A stretch of 5,620 nt of DNA, from contig JAAYRN010000068.1 in the NCBI GenBank assembly GCA_012518765.1, positions 1 through 5,620 on the forward strand, read 5' to 3'. Below the pieces are notes generated by a model. The model ran no database searches. It was not told where the DNA came from and saw only the letters and a program-made list of their open reading frames with translations. The position numbers and the translations under genes were made by a program. This stretch comes from Bacteroidales bacterium (GTDB taxonomy: Bacteria > Bacteroidota > Bacteroidia > Bacteroidales > WCHB1-69). Shown one piece after another: positions 1 through 5,620 of the stretch (within the stretch, counting starts at the first letter, position 1; each line of letters begins with the position of its first letter).

Positions 1-741
1 ATCATAAAAACCTACGCCGTAGGTTTTTGTTGGAGGGTCTTTTTGCGTGCTATTTGTTCCATCACCAAAGCTCCAATAAAAACTGGTGGCACTGGCATCG
101 GATAGGTTGGTAAAAGTAGCTTGGCGGGTTTCATCAGCTGTTTTCACACAAAAAGCGGAATCGCTTACGGTAAAATTAGCTGTTGGTTCAGGATTTATTA
201 ATATATATTGTATACTATCTGCTCGGTTGCTACAACCAATGGTATCCGTAGCTCTTAACGATACGGAACGTGTACCTGAGGTTGTGTATACATGAGTTGG
301 ATTCATTGTATTAGAGGTTGTTCCATCTCCAAAATCCCATGAATATGAGCTAACAGCATTTCCTCCGGGTGTTACCGTAGCTGTAAAGTTGATGGGGTCT
401 CCCGGGCAAATTACCTTTTTGTTTGCGGTGAGCGAAACTTTGGGTCCTGCTGATACTGTAACGTATCCAGTTTTTGTTACTACTTCGGAAGAACCATCGG
501 AATAGGTTACTTTACATGTAATGGTATACACACCAGGACTTGTATAAGGGTGAGGGGCTGGATTGGTGTATACTTTTGTCGATCCGTCTCCAAAATCCCA
601 TTCCCAGCCTACACCTCCTCCGGTTTCGGTAAATGTGATAAGTGCGGGAACGCAAGCTCTGGTTGTGTCGGCTGTAAAATCACCTGCATAGGAAATCCAT
701 GCAAAGGTAGTTAAAAAGCTCAATATCAATAACTTTTTCAT
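1..741 (-). CDS. Secreted PKD-repeat protein, N-terminal part (runs off left edge)
   Basis: An open frame starts at the ATG at 741-739 and continues without a stop to base 1, giving 247 codons; the C-terminus lies outside the window. Residues 1-19 look like a Sec signal peptide (MKK, then a hydrophobic core LLILSFLTTFAWI, then SYA before GDF). Three PKD-type beta-sandwich domains follow, at about residues 21-97, 98-184 and 185 to the edge. Their signature motifs are WDFGDG at 48-53, WDFGDG at 135-140 and WSFGDG at 223-228, each followed by the usual P..(H/K).Y strand region. Cysteines recur once or twice per domain (C30, C76, C112, C170, C198). In Bacteroidota such proteins are usually large surface or secreted proteins, often exported by the type IX system through a C-terminal signal; that end is not visible here, so T9SS export and any adhesin role are inference. 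The gene is 156 bp downstream of the DUF4175 gene and may have its own promoter. Confidence 0.87.
   Translation of the reverse strand, partial: MKKLLILSFLTTFAWISYAGDFTADTTRACVPALITFTETGGGVGWEWDFGDGSTKVYTNPAPHPYTSPGVYTITCKVTYSDGSSEVVTKTGYVTVSAGPKVSLTANKKVICPGDPINFTATVTPGGNAVSSYSWDFGDGTTSNTMNPTHVYTTSGTRSVSLRATDTIGCSNRADSIQYILINPEPTANFTVSDSAFCVKTADETRQATFTNLSDASATSFYWSFGDGTNSTQKDPPTKTYGVGFYD
6..28. repeat. 23-bp near-perfect palindrome inside the PKD gene
   Basis: The bases AAAAACCTACG at 6-16 are the exact reverse complement of CGTAGGTTTTT at 18-28, around a single central C at 17. Read on the coding (minus) strand it is a GC-containing stem followed directly by a run of T, the outline of an intrinsic terminator. 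It lies within codons of the third PKD domain (about TKTYGVGF), where the amino-acid sequence fits the domain well. It may therefore be chance rather than a working site; the hairpin loop would be very short. Confidence 0.55.
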
Positions 742-897
742 AATAAATGTGTTTTTATTTGTGTGAAAATATACTTTCGTTTTCATGTTAGTCGTGTATT
801 GGCACTAAATAGTTGCCTTAATGTTCAAATTTAGGCACAAAAATATAAAAAAATATGCTTGCTTTGTTGTGTTTGTTTGATTTTTATGGAAAATATT
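742..897 (-). promoter_or_regulatory. Spacer before the PKD gene with two -7-like octamers
   Basis: This 156-bp AT-rich spacer separates the DUF4175 stop codon from the PKD gene start. On the minus strand two octamers match the Bacteroidota -7 consensus TAnnTTTG: TATTTTTG at 845-838 and TAAATTTG at 833-826. Neither has a clear TTG at the -33 distance, so both are weak candidates. They would give a 5' leader of roughly 80-90 bases. No Shine-Dalgarno sequence precedes the ATG; the last bases before it are an A/T-rich run, usual for this phylum. I find no strong GC hairpin plus T-run that would end the upstream operon; a weak GCCTAA/TTAAGGC pairing near 814-836 has no T-tract. Confidence 0.35.
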
Positions 898-3800
898 TTA
901 TGGAATATTGTAAAAATAGTTATTCACTTTGTTTTTATAGAAGTAATTTAAGGTGGGAGGTATGGTTTTATACATCTCAGTTTCTTTTTGTTTGTTGAGT
1001 TTTTCGTTGATAAGTTCAGCGGGAGGTGTGCGTTGTATTTCTTTGCCTTGTCTGGCTTCTCTTTTTTCTTCTTTTTCCCTCTGTATTTCGGCACGCTCCG
1101 ATTGTAGCATACGGGTCATTATTTGGTGTTGGCGGTTTATGGTTTGTTGGTTAATGATTTTATTTACCAAATCTTTTTCCGTTTGTTCCATTTCTTTTAG
1201 TAATCTTTCTAATTGTCCGTCATAGCCTTTGCCTTCTTTTTTAAGGTCGGATTGATAGTCTTGTAACATTCTTCGTATAGCTTCTTGTTGGGCTGCCATA
1301 CGTGCCAATTGTTCGCTCATTGATTGTCCACCTTGTTGTTTGCCTTCTCCGGGTTTTTGTCCTTGATTTTGCATTTGTTTGCGTAAGTCTTCCAATTGTT
1401 GATTGAGTTTTTCTTGCATTTCACGCATTGATTTCATACTTTGTTTTCCTTTGGAACCCGGTTTAGAGTTTTTACAAGAACCTGATTTGCAAGATGAAGA
1501 ACCTTCATTGGCGTTGTTCATTTTATCTATGGATTCGGCTATCATTAAGGCTAAGTCATTGAGCGACATCATTACAAATTGTTGTTTGGCTACGGCTTGA
1601 CCAAAACTTAATCTATAGTTGTAATGAGGAGGTATATCTTGAATAGCTTGTATGGATTCTAATATTTGTTTTTGAGCACTGTTGATGGTAGATACTTTCT
1701 TTGTAATAAACGATTCTACAGCGGGTTGTCGTTTGGCAACAGCTAAAATAGAGTCTTCTATTACTTGTAGAATGTCTTTCATTTTAAATTGTTCTTCAAT
1801 TACTTTTTGTAGGGCAGGGTCTTGGGTGTTTGTTTTTGATAGTCGTAGCATTAAATCCTCTTGTGTAAAAGACGCTCTAATGATGTTTGTCAGTGTTTGA
1901 CGAAGTGTTTGTATGTCTTCTTCTGTCTGTTGAGATTGTTCTTCTTCGAAGGAAGATTCCATATTATCTGCCATGGATTTCATTTTATCGCTGGCTTCTT
2001 TTTGATTTTCCGATGATTTTCTTTTGTTGTTTTTTTGAAGTTGCTCTTGGGCTTCTTGCATTTTTTGCCGAATTTCGGATTCCATTTGTTGGGTGTTGGG
2101 TAGTTTGTAGGGGTCGTCTAAATCTTGGTTTAATTGGTGTAATTTTTTTACATCATCCATCAACTGTTCAAATTCAGTGTTTAATTCTTTTTGTTTTTCA
2201 ATCAGTTGACTGTTGTCTGTGTTTTTTTTCTGTGTTTCGTCTGCTAATTCTTTTTGTTTTTTCGATAGCTCTTGAATTTTATCTATGGTTGTTTCCATTT
2301 TCTTTTCAAATTCAAGTTGCTTAAAAAGGTTTAGGTCTTGATCAAGTTGTTTATTCACCTCTTCCGTTGAAAGCTCTATTTTTTGCAACATTTCGCTCAT
2401 TTTATTTTTGTCGAAATTTTGTTGCATGAGCATTTGTATTTCGTTCATAATTTGTTTCATTTCGTCTGAAAACAATTCATTGAAGCGTTTTTGCAATTCT
2501 TCTTGCTTACGCAATAATTCTTCGTTTTCAGGATGAAACTGATTTTCCATTTGTATTTGTTTTTCTTGCTCTTTCTTGATATTTTCAACCTCTTTTTTTA
2601 GTTTTTGTAGTTGATTTAAAAGCTCTTCCATTTGCTTTTTTTCTTGCCAAGAGGGTTGGTCTTTTTCTACCATTTTTTTTCGGAGTTCTTCCACTTTTTT
2701 TAGGATTTTATCTCCTTCTTTGATTAGGTTGCTTAAGTTGCTTTTGGTTTGTGTGCTGATTTCGTCCGATTTTTTTTCAATTTCCTCTGCAGAGGGAAGT
2801 TTAAATTCCATGGAAGAAGAGCGGGTTGATTTACTGCCATTTACTCCGTCGTTGTCCCAAACTTCGAAATAATAAGTCATTTTTTGACCTAAGGATAAAT
2901 TCAATGTTTGTGCATCGAAATAATAGTAAAATTCCTGTCCATTTAAAGAAGTATTTATCGGTATATCAATAGTTTGTATACTTGATGCTGTGTCTTTTTC
3001 ATCGCGTATATTATAGATGAAATTTAGTTTTTTCAATCCATAATCATCGGAAATATTTCCCTTGAAGTAAAAACGGTCGAAAAATACAGAGTCGTTCATC
3101 GAAATAACCTCTATTTGTGGGTATTGGTCTGGTATTACATTAATAAAGTAATGCAGAGAGTCCTTGTTGGTTACGTATTGATTTTTATTAATGACTGTGT
3201 AGGTCAGATTTTCCATTGCCCGCATGGAGTATGTAAATATATCAGATTGTTTTTGAGTGCTTTGTGTTTTTTGAGGAAAGTTGATAATGATTTCATCCGT
3301 ATTGCGGGTGTTGAATTTCCAACTTACTCTGGTTCCTTGAGGAATGTTTAAATCTCCGTTATTGTCAACCACTTCGTTTATTTTTTGAAGGTAAGGAGGG
3401 TATTCCAAGGCAATGGAAAAATTTATCATAATGGGTTTGGGCAGTACATTTAATTGGTGGAAAGAAGTTTTAACTTCATCGGTAACAAAGCGAAATTTAG
3501 TGCTTTGCTGTACATTTTTAAATGTATAAGTATAATTTATAGTGCTTTCTTGGTCTAATTTATAAAGGTTGTTGTTTATTTCAATAAATGCCTCTTCGGG
3601 AATTATTTCTCCTTCGATGCGAATATGTAGTGTGAAATTTTCGTTTTGATAGGTGCTTAATGCATTGTTTTCTATGACAAAACTATAGGGAGCTGGTTTT
3701 TCAAAAACTTGATTATAATGAATGATGCGGTGGGTGGGTTCGGTAAAAACGCTTGCATTCCATATAAAAACAAAAACTATAATTAACAATAAAACAGAAA

Positions 3801-4290
3801 CATAGGGAAGGTATTTCAGGTTTTTCCTAAGGTTAATGGCTCTATGAAATGTAAATGGTTTGATTTGTTCAATTTTAAAATCGATGGAGGCTAACAAAAG
3901 TTCCATGCTTTTTATGGGAGCATTTTCTTCGGACAGCCTGTTTAATTGTATGGTATTTAATAATTTATCATTTATTTCGGGAAAATGTTTTCCTATAATA
4001 TCGGCGGCTTCGTCGTAGCTGATTCGTTTCAATAAACCTGTTTTTTTCAACAGTGGAATGATGATGAAATAAATAAGTACGATTAGGTTAATACAAACAA
4101 ATCCATAAAACAATACGCCTCGTAATAGGGGATTGGAATAGTGATAGTATTCAAATAATGAGATAGATATAAATAAAATCAAAGAGATAATAGAGAAAAT
4201 AATTCCCCCCCGTATCGCAATGTTGTTGTAGTATTTGCGAATAAAAGTTTCAAGTTTTTGTATGAGCAGTTTCTTGTTGTCCACAGTCAT
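898..4290 (-). CDS. DUF4175-family membrane and coiled-coil envelope protein
   Basis: This 1130-residue protein has no established function; homologues are sometimes labelled ATPase, but I see no Walker A motif. Hydrophobic segments lie at about residues 28-47, 58-80 and 161-178. Charge distribution suggests a cytoplasmic N-terminus, a cytoplasmic loop at about 82-160 containing the family-like stretch EAADIIGKHFPEINDKLLN, and roughly 950 residues in the periplasm. Residues about 185-500 are beta-rich, with the DDYGL motif at 415-419 and a VWDNDG stretch at 477-482, both typical of DUF4175. Residues about 500-800 are a Q/K/E/M-rich coiled coil. A helical domain covers about 800-925, followed by a Ser/Gly/Lys linker (931-950) with C934 and C939. 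A second coiled coil at about 952-1085 includes LARMAAQQEAIRRML. The C-terminus is Tyr/Asn-rich (KTIPPTLNYFYKNKVN). The start is the first ATG in frame and leaves TM1 intact. The gene begins 25 bp after rpiB, without a Shine-Dalgarno sequence, and is probably cotranscribed. The family call is firm; a scaffold or tether role would be speculation. Confidence 0.9.
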   Translation of the reverse strand: MTVDNKKLLIQKLETFIRKYYNNIAIRGGIIFSIISLILFISISLFEYYHYSNPLLRGVLFYGFVCINLIVLIYFIIIPLLKKTGLLKRISYDEAADIIGKHFPEINDKLLNTIQLNRLSEENAPIKSMELLLASIDFKIEQIKPFTFHRAINLRKNLKYLPYVSVLLLIIVFVFIWNASVFTEPTHRIIHYNQVFEKPAPYSFVIENNALSTYQNENFTLHIRIEGEIIPEEAFIEINNNLYKLDQESTINYTYTFKNVQQSTKFRFVTDEVKTSFHQLNVLPKPIMINFSIALEYPPYLQKINEVVDNNGDLNIPQGTRVSWKFNTRNTDEIIINFPQKTQSTQKQSDIFTYSMRAMENLTYTVINKNQYVTNKDSLHYFINVIPDQYPQIEVISMNDSVFFDRFYFKGNISDDYGLKKLNFIYNIRDEKDTASSIQTIDIPINTSLNGQEFYYYFDAQTLNLSLGQKMTYYFEVWDNDGVNGSKSTRSSSMEFKLPSAEEIEKKSDEISTQTKSNLSNLIKEGDKILKKVEELRKKMVEKDQPSWQEKKQMEELLNQLQKLKKEVENIKKEQEKQIQMENQFHPENEELLRKQEELQKRFNELFSDEMKQIMNEIQMLMQQNFDKNKMSEMLQKIELSTEEVNKQLDQDLNLFKQLEFEKKMETTIDKIQELSKKQKELADETQKKNTDNSQLIEKQKELNTEFEQLMDDVKKLHQLNQDLDDPYKLPNTQQMESEIRQKMQEAQEQLQKNNKRKSSENQKEASDKMKSMADNMESSFEEEQSQQTEEDIQTLRQTLTNIIRASFTQEDLMLRLSKTNTQDPALQKVIEEQFKMKDILQVIEDSILAVAKRQPAVESFITKKVSTINSAQKQILESIQAIQDIPPHYNYRLSFGQAVAKQQFVMMSLNDLALMIAESIDKMNNANEGSSSCKSGSCKNSKPGSKGKQSMKSMREMQEKLNQQLEDLRKQMQNQGQKPGEGKQQGGQSMSEQLARMAAQQEAIRRMLQDYQSDLKKEGKGYDGQLERLLKEMEQTEKDLVNKIINQQTINRQHQIMTRMLQSERAEIQREKEEKREARQGKEIQRTPPAELINEKLNKQKETEMYKTIPPTLNYFYKNKVNNYFYNIP

Positions 4291-4315
4291 TAAAGAACGG
4301 AGGTAAGAATAAAAA

Positions 4316-4753
4316 TTATAATTTTTCTTTTATTTTTTCTACCCTTCGCTGATGTCGTCCACCTTCAAAGGCAGTGCTAAAGAATAATTTTACAGCTTCT
4401 ATGGCTTTGTCTTTTTCAATAAAGCGTGCTGGTAAGGCGAGTATATTGGCATCGTTGTGTTGGCGAGCCAACAAGGCTAATTCGGGTGTCCAACACAGGG
4501 CGGCACGTACATGTAAATATTTGTTAGCTACCATGCTAACTCCATTTCCTGAACCACATATAACGATGGCATAGGGGTATTTGTTTTGATTGATGTCGGC
4601 GGCTAAGGGATGTATTACATCGGGATAATCCATGCTTTCGGTCGAAAATGTACCGTAATCTTTAAATGTATACCCTTCTTTTTCAAATGTTTTTTTTATG
4701 TATTCTTTGAGTTCAAATCCAGCATGATCGCTTGCGATAGGTATATGATTCAT
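4316..4753 (-). CDS. rpiB: Ribose-5-phosphate isomerase B
   Basis: RpiB interconverts ribose 5-phosphate and ribulose 5-phosphate in the non-oxidative pentose phosphate pathway; it acts in the cytoplasm as a dimer. At 145 residues it has the usual family length and appears complete. Family marks are visible in order: the N-terminal SDHAGFELK with D9 and H10; the DYG and MDYPD stretch at 32-45; the ICGSGNGVSM loop at 65-74 with the catalytic-base cysteine C66 and the anion-hole glycines; ANK at 76-78; RAALC at 83-87; RQHNDANIL at 97-105 with H99, the residue that helps ring opening; and the C-terminal FEGGRHQRRVEKI with phosphate-binding arginines. Nothing essential is missing. The ATG at 4753-4751 is the only start that keeps the first beta strand. 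It lies 16 bp from the tmRNA 3' end, with an A/T-rich leader and no Shine-Dalgarno sequence. That leaves no room for a separate promoter outside ssrA. The related sugar isomerases LacA/LacB share this fold, but the Cys/His pattern favours RpiB. Confidence 0.96.
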   Translation of the reverse strand: MNHIPIASDHAGFELKEYIKKTFEKEGYTFKDYGTFSTESMDYPDVIHPLAADINQNKYPYAIVICGSGNGVSMVANKYLHVRAALCWTPELALLARQHNDANILALPARFIEKDKAIEAVKLFFSTAFEGGRHQRRVEKIKEKL

Positions 4754-4769
4754 GGTAATAATTTTTTAG

Positions 4770-5137
4770 TGGAGTTGGAGGGAGTCGAACCCTCGTCCAA
4801 ACACGCTGCAAAAATGCTTTCTACATGCTTAGCCTTTGTTTGATTTTCGATAGCGTATTGGTACAAGGCGAACCCATACACTACTTATCCTCTTAGTTTT
4901 CGCTTTTGTATCGAGGCTTACAAAAACTATTTTCTCCTTTGCGATGCTTCTACCTAAACGCCGAGAAAAAGGGCTTTCAGGGAAACAGCTTTGTGCTTAA
5001 CTCTTGTTAGGCAGCTAAAGCGAAATTATTATTTGTGCCATTTATAATAGGCTCGGAAGTTAGCTGTTACGGAACCTGCTTCCAACGTCCGGCATGCTTA
5101 CATTCCCACATACGAGCTGTCAAAGCCAAACAACCCC
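4770..5137 (-). ncRNA. ssrA: Transfer-messenger RNA (tmRNA), one-piece
   Basis: tmRNA, with SmpB, rescues ribosomes stalled on broken mRNAs and adds a degradation tag to the unfinished protein. The 368-base gene is intact. The 5' end GGGGTTG (5137-5131) pairs over seven bases with CAACTCC (4777-4771), allowing one G-U pair, and base 4770 is the A discriminator. The T arm is GAGGG (4794-4790), loop TTCGACT (4789-4783) and CCCTC (4782-4778). The 5' part reads GGCTTTGACAGCTCG, the D-loop-like region, and the conserved CTAAGCATGTAG lies before the 3' tRNA-like part. The next genomic bases are CT, so the terminal CCA is not encoded and must be added after processing. The gene is not split or permuted. 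The 3' end of ssrA is a common integration site for mobile elements, but nothing is inserted here: rpiB follows after 16 bp. Confidence 0.97.
5007..5039 (-). other. tmRNA tag-peptide reading frame (GTNNNFALAA)
   Basis: Inside ssrA the frame GGC ACA AAT AAT AAT TTC GCT TTA GCT GCC TAA encodes GTNNNFALAA followed by a stop at 5009-5007. The ALAA end is the degron recognised by ClpXP-type proteases, and the preceding Asn-rich stretch and aromatic residue fit known Bacteroidota tags. The resume codon is inferred to be GGC at 5039-5037 because related tags begin with Gly. The preceding in-frame codons are AAT and ATA, so sequence alone does not fix the start absolutely. Confidence 0.85.
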
Positions 5138-5156
5138 ATGTAGTAATAAAGTGGTG

Positions 5157-5164
5157 CAAAAATA
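5157..5164 (-). promoter_or_regulatory. Candidate -7 promoter element of ssrA
   Basis: On the minus strand TATTTTTG matches the Bacteroidota primary-sigma -7 consensus TAnnTTTG exactly. Transcription would start near 5150, leaving a leader of about a dozen bases before the mature tmRNA 5' end at 5137, to be removed by RNase P. There is no clear TTG at the -33 distance. The T-rich surroundings make chance matches fairly likely, but position and orientation fit. Confidence 0.5.
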
Positions 5165-5178
5165 CTACTTTTTTTCTT
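5161..5178. repeat. 18-bp direct repeat upstream of ssrA, copy next to the gene
   Basis: AATACTACTTTTTTTCTT is identical to 5201-5218, at a 40-bp period. On the minus strand its end overlaps the candidate -7 element, since the repeat supplies the TATT of TATTTTTG. A shorter shared block, CATGTAGT, lies on its left at 5137-5144, so the repeated unit is about 42 bp here. Confidence 0.85.
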
Positions 5179-5200
5179 ATCATGTAGTTATATTTTTTAG

Positions 5201-5218
5201 AATACTACTTTTTTTCTT
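5201..5218. repeat. 18-bp direct repeat upstream of ssrA, distal copy
   Basis: This second exact copy of the 18-mer at 5161-5178 is preceded on the plus strand by CATGTAGT at 5181-5188, making a unit of about 38 bp. Here the minus strand reads TATTCTAA where the other copy reads TATTTTTG, so this unit lacks the -7 match. Between the shared blocks the two units differ in sequence and length. Confidence 0.85.
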
Positions 5219-5252
5219 TTTAAATTGTATTTTAATTTGAATAATAAATAGA

Positions 5253-5609
5253 TTAAAAAGTTAAAACCTTGTCGCTATCGGCTACCCATTCGGCTAAGGC
5301 TGCCATGCTTGAATGTTCTGCTCCTTCAAAATAAGGATGATTTTTGTAAATACCACAGCGAGCCATACAAGTACCACATACCTTGACTTTTACTCCATTA
5401 GCGATTAAATCTTTTAACATTAGCGATAAATCTTGGTCGTAAGATTCGGGAGCCTTACAGATGTCTCTTGCCATATCTACCGAATCGTTCATAAGAAAAA
5501 TACGTACTTGGTGACCGTTTTTTTTAAGTGTATCGGCTAATCTTAAGCCATTCCATGTAACATCGGTATTGTCGTAGGGTTCACGATTGAAAATAATTAA
5601 TGCTTTCAT
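5253..5609 (-). CDS. DsrE/DsrF-like family protein
   Basis: This complete 118-residue protein has the length and layout of small DsrE/DsrF/YchN-type proteins. These are cytoplasmic alpha/beta oligomers, some of which carry sulfur on a conserved cysteine as a persulfide. It opens with a beta strand (KALIIFNRE), then a helix with GLRLADTLKKNGHQV, a second strand (RIFLMNDSV), a helix after PESYDQDLSLMLKDLIANGV, and the strand-turn KVKVCGTCMARCGI. C78 sits where the family's sulfur-binding cysteine is expected; C81 and C85 add a CxxCxxxC cluster, and C51 lies in the AR.ICKAPE stretch. The C-terminal part (SMAALAEWVADSDKVLTF) is a helix and strand typical of the fold. The start ATG at 5609-5607 follows an A-run with no Shine-Dalgarno sequence. 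No dsr, tus or sox partners are visible, so a specific sulfur pathway cannot be claimed. Its stop is 115 bp upstream of ssrA, which appears to be transcribed separately. Confidence 0.86.
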   Translation of the reverse strand: MKALIIFNREPYDNTDVTWNGLRLADTLKKNGHQVRIFLMNDSVDMARDICKAPESYDQDLSLMLKDLIANGVKVKVCGTCMARCGIYKNHPYFEGAEHSSMAALAEWVADSDKVLTF

Positions 5610-5620
5610 TTTTTTTAGAT

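Noticed and set aside
86..295. Plus-strand 69-codon frame
   Set aside because: It is antisense to the PKD gene, which has a signal peptide and three recognisable domains on the minus strand.
953..1225. Plus-strand 90-codon hydrophobic/Ser-rich frame, and similar frames at 1403-1600, 1682-1900 and 3115-3351
   Set aside because: All lie wholly within the DUF4175 coding region on the opposite strand and have compositions explained by that gene.
1887..2324. Plus-strand 145-codon frame rich in Phe, Leu and Cys
   Set aside because: It is the antisense shadow of the Gln/Lys/Glu-rich coiled-coil region of the DUF4175 gene, whose codons read as Phe/Leu/Cys-type codons on the other strand. It shows no independent signal.
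2000..3000. Possible CRISPR or tandem DNA repeat suggested by recurring TTTTTG/CTTCTT-like words
   Set aside because: The words reflect repeated Gln/Lys/Glu codons of a coiled coil; there is no fixed repeat length or spacer structure.
4298..4305. Perfect-looking Shine-Dalgarno (CGGAGGTA) on the plus strand between rpiB and the DUF4175 gene
   Set aside because: No start codon follows at a suitable distance and no plus-strand gene is present. On the minus strand it reads ACCTCCG, which resembles the anti-Shine-Dalgarno sequence and cannot act as a ribosome binding site; it is probably chance.
4770..4800. ssrA 3' end as an attachment site for an integrated element
   Set aside because: The tmRNA 3' end is intact, no duplicate of it is seen in the window, and it is followed directly by the housekeeping gene rpiB with no integrase.
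4610..4843. Plus-strand 77-codon frame overlapping the ssrA 3' end, containing LEGVEPSSKHAAKMLSTCLAFV-like sequence
   Set aside because: Its C-terminal half is the antisense translation of the conserved tmRNA 3' part and its N-terminal half is antisense to rpiB. This is a known source of spurious protein annotations.

Overview
The window looks like a piece of chromosome from an AT-rich member of the Bacteroidota. Several signs agree on this. The one-piece tmRNA has a Bacteroidota-like body and its tag ends in ALAA. The genes lack Shine-Dalgarno sequences and have A/T-rich leaders. Promoter-like octamers of the form TAnnTTTG are present. There is a long DUF4175-type membrane/coiled-coil protein, and a secreted protein built from PKD domains. 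I cannot assign a genus. Every gene I can support is on the minus strand, so the transcriptional order runs from the right edge to the left edge.

From right to left: (i) 5253-5609 encodes a complete 118-residue DsrE/DsrF-like protein with a CxxCxxxC cluster. (ii) 5138-5252 is a very AT-rich spacer with a degenerate tandem duplication. The copy next to the tmRNA carries a good match to the Bacteroidota -7 promoter element. (iii) 4770-5137 is ssrA (tmRNA), intact at both ends, with a predicted tag GTNNNFALAA and no encoded CCA. (iv) 4316-4753 is rpiB (ribose-5-phosphate isomerase B), starting only 16 bp after the tmRNA end. (v) 898-4290 is a 1130-residue DUF4175-family protein, 25 bp after rpiB. 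It has three N-terminal membrane segments, a beta-rich periplasmic region and a very long Q/K/E-rich coiled-coil region. (vi) 742-897 is a spacer with promoter-like octamers but no convincing terminator. (vii) 1-741 is the N-terminal 247 codons of a secreted PKD-repeat protein that runs off the left edge.

The tight spacing of ssrA, rpiB and the DUF4175 gene suggests one transcription unit in which a structural RNA is processed out of a transcript that continues into two protein genes (inference). The functions do not form an obvious pathway: ribosome rescue, a pentose-phosphate enzyme and an envelope protein of unknown role. I see no transposase, integrase, CRISPR array, toxin-antitoxin pair or defence system. 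Most of the window is ordinary core genome. The parts worth a second look are the ssrA promoter duplication, the ssrA-rpiB junction and the features of the DUF4175 protein.
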